A DNA stretch of 23,112 nucleotides from Parachlorella kessleri (taxonomy: Eukaryota > Chlorophyta > Trebouxiophyceae > Chlorellales > Chlorellaceae), in NCBI GenBank assembly GCA_001598975.1, contig BBXU01001870.1:1-23112 (forward strand), in the 5' to 3' direction. A program made the position numbers and the translations under genes. A model generated the notes under the pieces. The model worked only from the letters and a program-made list of their open reading frames with translations. It made no database searches and was not told where the DNA came from. Of the stretch, positions 1-9,553 are shown one piece after another. Within the stretch, counting starts at the first letter, position 1; each line of letters starts with the position of its first letter.

Positions 1-1
1 G

Positions 2-550
2 CCGCCGGCGGCGGCCGCGGCGCTGGCGCCGCCCCAGCCAGGGAGCGCAAGTGCGCCGCGGCGGCCCAAGATCGTCATCCTTGGGGGGCTCACCAGCAGC
101 CTGCGCGCGTCCGCAGGAGGAGGCCGGCTCTGGCACCAGGGGAGGGAGAGGGCGCAGGAGCATCATGTTAATCATACCCCTACTACCCAACAGCTGGCCA
201 TTTTGACTCGCCCCCGGCGCCAGCAGCAGCCCCCCGCTGTCGGTGGCATCAGGGAACCGCCACCGCAGGAGCCGCTGCATGCTGTGGCCAAGGCCAAGCG
301 CAAGGCCGCTGCCGCGCTGCGCTTTGAGCACAGCGGCGGCAAGCGGGTGCGGCCCGCGTGGCCGCTGCCACCACCGCCACCGGGCGCGACCACAGCGGCG
401 CTGCTGGACCTGGATCGGATCCTGGGGGGTTCCCTGAGCCTTGGGCAGGGTGCCAAGGTGGGTGGGCGCGAGGGAGGGGGCCAGGCACGGCTCCTAGCCC
501 GCAAGTGCGCACGCAAGTCCCAGAGCCCGGAGCGCAGCCCCGAAGTCTAA
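2..550 (+). CDS. Unrecognised protein, C-terminal part only
   Basis: A frame stays open from the window edge to a TAA at 548-550, about 182 codons. It reads Ala/Pro-rich first, then a basic stretch (AKAKRKAAAALRF, near 291-327) that could be a nuclear localisation signal, then a proline run and LLDLDRILGGSLSLG. I do not recognise a domain. The open length in GC-rich DNA is weak proof, and the opposite strand is also partly open here. A good donor-like site, AAG|GTGGGT, sits near 460 and matches the donors used in the HAC gene downstream, so the true last exon may lie further on and the residues after GAK may be intron. The start lies outside the window. Confidence 0.35.
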   Translation, partial: PPAAAAALAPPQPGSASAPRRPKIVILGGLTSSLRASAGGGRLWHQGRERAQEHHVNHTPTTQQLAILTRPRRQQQPPAVGGIREPPPQEPLHAVAKAKRKAAAALRFEHSGGKRVRPAWPLPPPPPGATTAALLDLDRILGGSLSLGQGAKVGGREGGGQARLLARKCARKSQSPERSPEV

Positions 551-2630
551 GTGTGAGGAGTTTCATGCGCGGGAAGTTCTCCATGGAGGTGAACTGGATG
601 GGCAAGCATTTGTGAGACTGTCAGCGAGCCGGTCAGGGAGCCAAATTTGGAGACTGGGAAAGGAGGGTCGGCGGGGGTTGTTTGAGACACAACAGGGAAG
701 GAGAGTACGGTTTCTGTAGGCGGTACGAATATCGACGCACCCCACCACGGTTTTGGGTTTGCCATCTTTAATAACGTCTGGGAGGAGAGCCGCCATATCT
801 GTTCGAACGAATTTTCGCAAAAACGAATGCAGCACACCCAGGGTGGCGCCCTGCTCTTTGTCTTCTTTTCTCCTGATCTTCCTTTCTCTTTTTCCCCTGT
901 CTTTCTTGCCTTTTCCATTAGCACACGGTGCACGGAGCCGAAGCTGTACCACCATTAAGTGCCCAGCAGGGCAATGACACCCCCTTCCCATGTTGGCGGC
1001 GTGGCGTCCTTCCCCTCGTTCTCTTGTTTGTGTAGCGGGTAGGCCAAGAGCCCCTCTCTCCCCTATGATATACCTAGGACGGTAATGTACACGATCGTTT
1101 GCTGGCAGGCAACCCGCTTGGTTGGCTGAAGGGAGCAGGTTGTTTGGTGTCCTGCCTGCTAGCAAGCCGCTACACGACGACTGCAGGTGCCTCCCTACCA
1201 GCGCATGGTTCATGATTTAGTTTGGCTGCTTGATTTAGTTTTATACGGGGCTGAACATGTCTCAGACTGGCGCAGTTGCGGGGCCCTTCCCCTCTGCTGT
1301 GTGCCCATTTGCAAGTAGCCCGATTGGTACAATGTGTGTTCCGTGACACCCAAACGCTGCTGATGCTGCTTGACCTTGGAGGCTCAATTCCATTCCCACT
1401 CTGTGTCCTGGCACGTCTTTCGACCTTGGGCCCGGAAGGGGACCCCTCTGTGTGTCTGGCAGTGTATCTCTTTGAGTTGGAGCGCTCAACAAGAACTTCC
1501 GTATGCAGTTTGTTGTATTGAAGGCCGTGTCGCTTGAGGAGGTTGCCTGACTACCCTTAGGGTGTGGAGCACTTGTCCACATTGCACGCGTAGGGAATAT
1601 CTGAGAGATGCATGGATCTGATCCCAGATGGCCAGTGTCTTTGAGCTCTCATCCAATCTCATTGAACCCTAACCCATTCAGTGGGGATGGTGTGGGTGGC
1701 AAGTGGCAAGTATTGCTCCTTTGGTGTGCACAAGGCGTGATGAAACATGTCCTCGGCTTGGCGGTTGTCTTTTTGAATTCCATGTCCCCGTCGGCTGAAG
1801 CATGTATGTTGCTTGTGAGCTGTCACTTCCTTTTCCCGTGCACGTGTCTAGCTAGTACTATTTCTTCCCGTCACTTGATTTTACTGTGCTGTGCTTCCTG
1901 GTATTAGAAATGCCTCTGCCTTGAGACGACTCCACGGACTGTGCTTCTCACTGCAGTCAGAAAAACTCACAGCTGTTCTTATAGCTGTTGTATCCTAGCC
2001 ACTTGAACTTGCCGCAACAGTTTTCTGTGTGTTGCGCCCCCTTGCACCCTTGAGTTCTGGTTGGGGTCGAGTGTAGTATTGCTGTAGCCAGCATGTAGCT
2101 TGGAGGTTAAGGGGTGGTTACTTCCAGATAATTTTGCAAGCCCCTGACAGGGGTGTTCTGGCGATGACATTGTGAAGTGTAGCTGTTGAAGTCGCATGCA
2201 ATATCTGTCCCTGTCCAAAGCCAGCAAAGTGCAGGGTTGTTGTAGTGCTTGCCCCTGGCACTTAGTGGCGTACAGGTTGCAGCAAGTGCAAAACATATCA
2301 GTGACATATGTCCTCAGGCAAGACTCAGGCGCACTCTGCATCCCATCCTGTACGTCCAGCTCATCTCTCACTCCCTATTCGCACTACCTGCCATCCTTAC
2401 TAATATCAGTTCGGTTCGCCTCCCAACTCCTCTGTCCAGTCCCACGATCTGCTACCAGGGTCATAGATGACTGAGTTTACTTCTCTTACAAGAGAAGAGT
2501 CATGTGCCACTGTTGGAACTCACTAATCAAGCGCTGTCCTGGCCAATCCCCGAAGCCACTGCAATCGATCCATCTGACGCACGGGTTGTTGAGGGATACA
2601 TCTCGACACGCATACGTGTATACAACTGGA
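551..2630. other. Non-coding stretch: 3' UTR and spacer
   Basis: No convincing exon, RNA gene or repeat was found. Base composition drops from GC-rich coding style to mixed, T/G-rich sequence with short unrelated open frames. It should hold the 3' UTR of the gene at the left edge. I found no TGTAA poly(A) signal here. The distal part probably belongs to the control region of the secreted-protein gene at 3016. Confidence 0.5.
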
Positions 2631-2722
2631 TTGAGGAGCACGCTATATCACTCGGCGCCCAGCTACGGCTGGACGGCGAGGCCTGGGCGTATTTATTTAT
2701 TTATTTGAGGAGCACGCTATAT
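2631..2722 (+). mobile_element. Tiny retroposon-like insertion with 18-bp flanking direct repeats
   Basis: The 18-mer TTGAGGAGCACGCTATAT occurs exactly at 2631-2648 and again at 2705-2722. Between the copies are 56 bases: a GC-rich segment (2649-2690) ending in a simple ATTT-type tail (about 2691-2704). A short body with a simple-repeat 3' tail, bounded by a perfect direct repeat of target-site-duplication length, is the signature of a truncated LINE/SINE-type insertion. The alternative is a plain 74-bp tandem duplication that has decayed, but similarity stops sharply at the 18-mer. No coding capacity. Confidence 0.4.
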
Positions 2723-3015
2723 GTGGGTACAGGGTACATTTTTAACGTCACCATTTCTCATAAGTAATAGAAAATTGCTGCACAAATGAAGCTGCAGAAC
2801 CTCTGCAAAGCTGCTGCGGTGCGATCCCTGCGCGCCTGCGCCAAACTGGGGGCGCCAGCCACGGTGCAAGGCTCGTCCAATAAATTCTCCAAGAAAGCGC
2901 CTTCTGGTCACAGTACCACACGCTGCCCCTGTAGCCTGCAAGCCAAGTTGTGGGCGAAGCTGCAGAGGTTCTTGGGCTTGGTTCCTTGATCACTTCGTCT
3001 ACCGCTGGCGCAAAC
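2723..3015 (+). promoter_or_regulatory. Probable promoter/5' UTR of the secreted Ser/Gly-rich protein gene
   Basis: This is the last stretch before the signal-peptide ATG at 3016. It contains an ACGTCA core at 2745-2750, a common bZIP-type motif, but no clear TATA box at a typical distance. A 67-codon open frame starting at 2786 lacks any recognisable protein feature and is not continued by a sensible splice. Assignment as promoter rests on position only. Confidence 0.25.
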
Positions 3016-5534
3016 ATGATGGCAAACAAGGTCGCTACCTTGGCGCTGTGCCTAACCCTCATCGCAGTCCAAGGTTGCAGGTAACGTCCAATGTCCACTC
3101 AGTTCACGTAACGCCAGGAAACTAACCTTGTAGGTGTGTGGCTAGACAGCGCCTCACAACCTCGCCTGGGCAGACCCACCTACGTGTATGAGACACCGCC
3201 ACCCGCTTCAACCTTGCCAGCACAGTACGGCACAAAATCAACCACACCCCCCTTGGCCCCTTTATCCCTGCAGGGCTCGCGTTCTGCTGACAAGTGAGAC
3301 TCAGGTGGGCGCTCAGACAGCAGGCGTGGGGAAGCAGTCCAGCAGCGCCGGCGGCTCCGCCTCGGGCGCAGGAGCTTCGGGCAGCGGCTCTGCCAGCCTG
3401 AAGGGTAGGCTCTGGGTGTGCTGCTTACAGGCTTTGGAAGGTCAGATTTCCACAATGTGTAGCGGAGTAGGGACTGTGCTGGGTTGTTTGGACACAGTGC
3501 CGGCAGCCCTGCTGATCAGGCTGACTCGCCTGCACAAGGTTGCTTCCTCGGGCAGCATCTCAATATCAAGGTCGCCCTGGTCGTTATCTGCACGCATATA
3601 CTTACACACTACCACCCAGCCCCAGGATCCAGCGATGGAGCCCTCAGTGCTGCGGTTACCACAGGCGGCCCTGCCTCCCTCAGCCACCCCACCCGGGCGA
3701 GGCTTTCCCCCCACTGCAGCCAGTGTCGTGCCAGCTCCCCATGGGTGGGGCTGCCTTCAAGGGAAGTTCCCAGTGCGCTATGCAGGCTCTGGCTCTGCCG
3801 GCGTGATCGGCCTGTCTGACACTGCCACCTCCGGGGCGGGTTTCCTGGCCTCGGGCACTGTGAGCGGGCCCTCTGGGAAGACCGGACTGACCACCTCTGG
3901 CAGCGCCAAGGTCACACCCACCACGGGCAGCGCCTCAGGTGAGAGCCGAGAGATCTCTAGTCTTGAGGTGGCCGGAGAGCAGGGGAGCAGGCCTTGCAGC
4001 TGCTGGTGCCGCTCACCACCACCGCCACCCCCTTCCAGTCCCCACTCGGGCTGTTTCTGCATACGTGCCCAGGTCAGGCTGGCTGCTTCCAAGCTGGCAC
4101 AAGACCTTACCCCCCGCTTGGGCTGCGCTCCCCTCGCTGGCTGTCCACATGTGTCGCGCTACCCCACAACCTTACAGTATTTATAGGTTTACCTAACCCC
4201 AGCCCTGGTTGCCGCCTGGCCCTGCCGGTCCTGGGGACGTGGCATGCCGGCCGCAGGCACTGTGAACGCTTGCTGCCACACAGTGCAACCCCCAAATCTT
4301 CTTTGCTTGCTGCTGCAGCTGCAGCTGCTGCGCTGCCCACCTCCAAGGCCTGAGTTTCTCCACCGCACGCTTCCGCTGCTGTGCAGCTTGACCCCACACA
4401 CTTGCCTTGCTGTCGCTGCAGCTCAAGCCCAAGGCCTGGGGTCGTCTTTCACCGGCTCTGAGCGCACTGGAGTGGTGACCCCCACCGGCGTGGCTGGCCA
4501 GGCTGCCCAGACCAGCGTGACCTCCGCCAAGCTGGGCTTTGGCTCAGCCTCGGGTGAGTGTGCCTCTGTCCCATGTGACCCCTGTGGAATAACAGAGAGG
4601 TCAGGCATTTCCTGTACTGCACTCTTTCAAGCTGGGCTTTTGGCTCAGCCTTGGGTGAGTGTGCCTCTGTCCCATGTGACCCCTGTGGAATAACAGAGAG
4701 GTCAGGCATTTCCTGTACTGCACTGTTTCAAGCTGGGCTTTTGGCTCAGCCTTGGGTGAGTACACCTGTGTGCATCCGTGTGAGTGGAAGCCAGTGGGCG
4801 GGGCAGCATGGATCGCACCCCTGCTTCCTACCTGCGAGGCAGAGCAGGTGAGCTCCCTCATCCTGCCATTGCGTCCTCACAACTACCCTCTCTTCGAAGG
4901 ATTCTGCCTGCGGCCCCACGTGTCTGCAGGCCTCCATTTACTGAGGGCACCTCCCTCCCGGGTGTATGTGGGCAAGGCCAGCGCCCTGCCTTAGCAGTGT
5001 CCCTTAGACCCTCCATCCGATGATCCCAAAATGGTCACCAATCCCTGCCCCTACTCGTAGGCTCTTCCGTCGGAGACAAGGGGGCGCCGCCAGCATCTCC
5101 TGAACCCCAACCAAACACCCAGTCCCACCTGCGGAACACCCAGTTGCCCCACTGCGCAGGCCTTCCTCTGCGGGCACAGGCGGCGCCGCCAGCAGCTCTG
5201 ACAGCCCCAACTAACGCCTTATCCCTTGCGCAGTCACCCCACCCGCCCGCTGCTTCCGGTCGCAGGCTCCTCCTCTGTGGGCACGGCCGGCGCCGCCAGC
5301 AGCTCCAAGGCCCTGGGCGTGAACGGCGAGGGCACCCTGTCCAAGGCCAACGGCGTGGCCTCCAGCGGCGCAGGCGCTTACGGCACCGCTCAGACCTCTG
5401 CTGCCACCATCGTGGCGGGGCAGGCGGGCCAGGGCGCAGCCACTGCTGGCGCCACAGGCAGCGCGGCCTCCAGCACCACCCAGACCGCTACCTTCACCAA
5501 CCTTGTGCTGCCCCAGTGGGTGCTGCACGGGTGA
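3016..5534 (+). CDS. Secreted Ser/Gly/Ala/Thr-rich low-complexity protein, five exons
   Basis: Exons: 3016-3080, 3274-3404, 3786-3938, 4422-4553, 5266-5534; 750 nt, 249 residues. All introns are GT-AG and the phases join (2, 1, 1, 1). Exon 1 encodes a classic signal peptide: MMANK, a hydrophobic core LALCLTLIAV, then Cys. The rest is built of Ser/Gly/Ala/Thr with scattered Lys and almost no aromatics, in loosely repeated blocks such as TTSGSAKV, SSFTGSERTG and SSSKALGVNGEG. It ends VLPQWVLHG before TGA. There is no C-terminal hydrophobic tail, so it is probably exported to the wall or matrix rather than GPI-anchored (inference). I do not recognise the family. The first of the two adjacent ATGs was chosen. 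The long intron 4 holds triplicated copies of both its donor and acceptor edges. Confidence 0.75.
3548..3580 (+). repeat. Echo of exon 2 end inside intron 2 (weak)
   Basis: TCGGGCAGC followed by a partly matching run resembles the end of exon 2 (from 3377) at a distance of 171 bases. A second echo in the same intron, around 3645-3680, matches the acceptor side of exon 3 (from 3771) at about 126 bases, sharing CAGTGC and an aligned GC-rich run. Both are decayed and individually uncertain. Confidence 0.35.
4337..4380 (+). repeat. Echo of exon 4 start inside intron 3
   Basis: CCAAGGCCTG at 4343-4352 repeats the same ten bases inside exon 4 (4429-4438), 86 bases downstream. The following bases keep aligning (GTT..CTC.ACCG..CGCT). 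It is a decayed tandem copy of the first part of exon 4. Confidence 0.5.
4528..4760 (+). repeat. 101-bp tandem triplication spanning the exon 4 donor site
   Basis: The end of exon 4 plus the first part of intron 4 occurs three times, with donor GT at 4554, 4655 and 4756, a period of 101. Copies 2 and 3 are nearly identical to each other. Both carry one extra T in the exon-derived part (GGGCTTTT against GGGCTTT), which puts a frame shift in the copied coding segment. All three copies keep GTGAGT. Copy 1 is the only one that joins exon 4 in phase. This is a recent duplication. Confidence 0.95.
5056..5312 (+). repeat. Triplicated acceptor edge of exon 5
   Basis: Three diverged copies of the exon 5 start, each preceded by an AG acceptor, begin near 5061, 5160 and 5266. 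The shared core GCGCCGCCAGCA lies at 5084, 5183 and 5290 (spacings 99 and 107). The third copy is the working exon. The second has lost one base relative to it, so using it would shift the frame. It mirrors the triplicated donor at the other end of the same intron. Confidence 0.85.
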
Positions 5535-6577
5535 CCAGTGTGGGTGTAGTGAGGACGTGGGCCGGACGATATGCGTTGTCAAGACCTAGGCTGTGAGCCT
5601 CACAGTTAGTTTCAGTGGCTACTTTGTGTGACTCTCAGATTTTAGTGACCTGCCTGTGATACCTATTCGTGACCTTCCAATACTTTTTTTGAAGTGTACA
5701 TGATGCATACTTTTCCCTTGTTTTACTTCACAATCGATTCCCTACCTGCTGCTGCTAGCCACACGGCTACTCAAAGTACGTGTTATGCTGCCAGCAGTTT
5801 TGTGGCACTTCCCCACCCCGTTCCAGAACGCAGACCTTGCAGCTTCTGGGCACTGCAGATTTGACGAGCATACACAGGAGCTCTTTTCCAAGCAACGCTT
5901 CACTTGCGCATTCCCTCTTACGATGCCTCTGCCTGGGGACCACCTGGTCTTGGCAGGTTAGCCCACATCAAATGTCACTGCTGCACAGTCAAACCCTACA
6001 CACCAAAGACCCCCTGCAACATAGCCAGAACTTCCCCCAGGAAAAATATGGCCTCGGTTCACTACAAAATCAAGCAAAGGCTCTACACACTGCTAGACCA
6101 GCAGTCACAGCGAGAGGAGCCAGCCCACCGTAGGCCACCATAAGCAGTTTCTAGTTAGTGAGAGCACGGAAGGCAAGCTCCGAAGCTCACCAGGTTATAA
6201 AGACAACCAGCTAGCCCCGGCACAGGCAAATCATCACCAGCCTCCCACCCAGCCTGCAGTCCCCCACTCTCTCAGCCGATGCTGCAGGCTGCGTAGGGCG
6301 TAAGTGCGAGGCCAAGACCGCTTGTTTCTAATCCAATACCTGCAGCACCAGACATCCACGCATGCCCTGCCTGAGCAGGTCACTTGGCGAGCCTCGATGG
6401 ACTGCAAGTCACAAAAGAGCAGCGCCAGGCCAATGATGGGTTGAGGACCGGTCACTTGAACCTCCCCTTGTTCCCGCCATACTCTTAGGAAGGAAAACTC
6501 CGGCCCCTGGCACTGGCTTTGGCAAGCCGGCTGGTTTGGCTCGTTGCAGCAGCAGTATGGAGAGGAGCACTTGAGGA
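5535..6577. other. Intergenic: 3' UTR of secreted-protein gene, then HAC promoter/5' UTR
   Basis: No exon with supporting splice or protein similarity was found. The left part should hold the 3' UTR of the secreted-protein gene; no TGTAA signal was seen. The right part precedes the HAC start at 6578. Confidence 0.5.
6196..6202 (+). promoter_or_regulatory. Possible TATA box upstream of HAC
   Basis: TATAAAG stands about 380 bases before the HAC ATG. It matches the TATA consensus, but no initiator or transcript start supports it, and it would require a long 5' UTR. Confidence 0.2.
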
Positions 6578-9520
6578 ATGGAGACGGTGGGGCTTCACGG
6601 ACCTATGGCAGCTCTGCAAGGGGCTCAGCCAGCTCAAGCCTCTTGGGTAACTTGGCACTCCCAGGGGGACAGTGAGCTACGCTCCACGATTATACGGCAA
6701 GGTGAGGCCCCTGATCAAATGTTTTGGCCCATGGGTCGTTGGTTGACTGACGGTGTGCGTCCAGAGCCCAGTTGTCGTCTGGCTCAGCAAAGTTTCGTCA
6801 GTGGCGGCCTAGCCGGGCGGGGCTGGGCGGGGCTTGCGATGGATTCTCCATGCAGAGCTGTGCGGAGGGCAGAGCGGGGACGCTTCTTCGCACGGCCATG
6901 GCTTGCATGTATATGCCGTGTACTTGTTTCCTCGGCTACGGGCAAGCACCCGCACGGCTGGTCTTGTGGGTGCTTGCGCATGCTCTGAACCAGCCGCTGC
7001 TCGCCTCCTCTGCCTTGCAGTCTATAGCTTGTTCGCCAAACGCAAGCCGGTCCTGCACGGTGAGTGTCCCCACACAAGCCTGGGAGCGTCAGTATGCGCT
7101 GAATTGCAGCCTGCCAGGTGCAGCTGTTGCCCTATGCTGGTGGGTCGCCAATTCTTACTGGAGGTGTAAGGCACTAAAATTGTAGTGCTAGCTTTTGCAG
7201 ACCAGGGCAAGCTGCCCGACTTCATAAAGCGGCTGGAGGAAGCGCTGTATAAAACTGCCAAGTCGCGGGTGGGTGTTACTGCTGGACATTCCTAGCCTTT
7301 TTAGTGTGCTGGGCTGGCTGCTGGGGTAAACAGCAGCGCGGCCGCAGGGTCTTTTCGCTAGAGATGGTGCGTGTCCCGCTCTCTATTGTTCCTGTCTAGG
7401 CCGGAGGGAGCAAGAGTTGAGGCAGGAAGGCGGCTAGGCAGGCGAGCAAGCAGAAGAACGCCTGCCATGCTAGGCTGTATGCAAGGTCACTCTGCATGGT
7501 GACTGTGGTGCAGGAGGAGTATGCTGACCAGAGCACGCTGGAGGCGCGGCTGTTGGAGGTGGTGCGGCGGGTGATGCAGAAACCAAACGGCCACAAGCCC
7601 AGCAACGCCGACCAGTTGCTTGCTGCACTAAACCAGACAGCCTCGCTGGCAACGCCCGATGCCTATAGTGCGGCACAGCAGCAGCAGCATCACCAGCAGC
7701 AGCAGTTGGCCCATGCTGGCGGCGGCATGAGCATGCCTATGATGGTGCCGGTAGGGTCCATGCAGCAGCAGCAGACAGCAGGGTCTGCATTCCAGCTCCA
7801 GCAGCAGCCGCAGCAGCCGTTAGGGGTTCTGCAGCCACACAGCCAGCCGCTGATGATGGGCACAGCAGGCAGCAATGGGCTGCTGGTAGGCGGAGCTGCC
7901 GGCATGATGCAGGGCCAGAGCATGCTCAGCGCAGCCACCATGGTCCCGCAGCAGGCACAGCAGGTGCTCGTCCCCCAGCCCGGCGGGAACCCCCAGTCGG
8001 TGCTCATGAGCAATGGTGGCGGGCTGATGCCCAAAGGCCAGCTGCAGATGGGCGCGGCGGCGGGCACTTCTGCCGGTGTTGGCACTGTGGATGTGCTGCA
8101 GCGGGCAGGCGGCGGCGGTGGTGCGGCAGACGCTGGCACGCCCGGCGGCAGCGGTGTCGGCGGCGCCGCAAACCAGCCATTCTCGATGCTGACTGGCGCC
8201 TTTGGCGGCAGTGCGGGCGCGGCCGCTATGATGAGCAACGGCGCACCAGTGCTGCTGCGTGGTGGCGGCCTGGGCGGCGGGGGCGGGATGGTGCCCATGC
8301 AGACAGGGCTGCTGAACGGTGAGGCACCTGCCTGCTGTGCTGCATGTTGGGGTGGCTTACTGCCATTATGCTTTACTCTCCAGCTTCAGCGGTGTCCAAC
8401 AACAAGTGGCCTGGACCATGTACCCATGCTGCTGCATTATTGGCAGTGGGCAATCGAGCTGTCACTTCACACAGTGCCCAGGTTGTTGTACAGTAGCCAA
8501 ACTTCGCAGGAAATGGTGATAGTGGTGTAGAACCAGTAGTAGACCACGCAGTGGAACTAGGCGTGATGTTAGCATGGATTGCTTGTTCCTGCCCAAGTTG
8601 CTGTTTCACTAATGAACTTGCCGTGCGGGCACTGCAGGCATGGTCCCCACGCAGTTAGGAGGCAGCGGGATGCAGCTCAACAACCTGCTAGGGTCCCAGC
8701 CACCGTTGCTGCTGAAGCAGGAAGGCGGAGCTGCCGCGGGGGCAGTGGGCCCAAGTGCTGCAGCAGGCGGCATGGTCCCCATGTCTGCCACAGGCAGCGG
8801 CTTGGCAGCAGACGCGGTAGCCGTGGCCGCGCAGCACCAGCAGCAACAATTTCAGCAGCAGCAGCAACAGCGGCAGGCGGCATTTGGTGCCCTAGGCGGC
8901 CTGGGCTTGTCGAATGGTGGCCTGGGCGGCAACAGCGGCATGATGATCCCCATTAATGGGGTTGAACAGTCAGCGCAGCAGGGAGCCATGGGTGCGGGGT
9001 TGCAGCCACAGGGGCAGCTAGCCGCTGCATTGCAGCGGCAGCAGGCGGCGCAGCAGCAGCAGCATCGGCCGCTGCTGGCGCAGCAGCAGTTTCTGCAGCA
9101 GCAGCAACAGCATCAGCATCAGCAGGCGGCACAGCAGCCCCACGGGCAGCTCGGGTCCATCAGCCTTGGCTCCTTTGGGGACCTAGGTGCTGTCAAGGCA
9201 GAGCCTGGGGGCGAGAGCGGGACCGAAGGGCAGGCGCCGACACTGGATGCCCTCTTGACAGGATCAGCAGGTGGGCTTCTGGTTTGGAGAAAAGGGGAGG
9301 TGGTGACGGCGTGGTTGTGACCGGCGGAGTGCGGGGCTCAGGGTATGCCGGTGTTGGACAAACCGCACATGTGGAGGCAGTGGCGCTACTAGTTGTGATA
9401 TACGTGTTCAAGCAACTTATATCCTGCTTTGCCTGCTGCTGCAGCTCATTTGGACTTTGCCCAAATGGGTAACAACAATGGTGCTGGGGAGGTCGCCGGC
9501 ACGAATGCGGCAGCCGCGGC

Positions 9521-9553
<33 letters not shown>

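Noticed and set aside
2786..2989. 67-codon frame upstream of the secreted-protein gene
   Set aside because: No protein feature and no in-phase donor; the ATG at 3016 with a textbook signal peptide explains the locus better.
3188..4186. 332-codon continuous open frame on the plus strand
   Set aside because: It is exons 2 and 3 of the secreted-protein gene read through intron 2. The frame is open by chance; donor and acceptor sites, phases and the upstream signal-peptide exon support the spliced model.
4528..5312. Tandem copies as a CRISPR-like or satellite array
   Set aside because: Only three copies at each end, no spacer/repeat alternation, and each unit is a copy of the adjacent exon border.
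7690..8298. 202-codon minus-strand open frame rich in Pro, Ala and Cys
   Set aside because: It is the antisense of the Gln/Gly-rich HAC linker; CAG and GGC repeats keep the opposite strand open without any protein feature.
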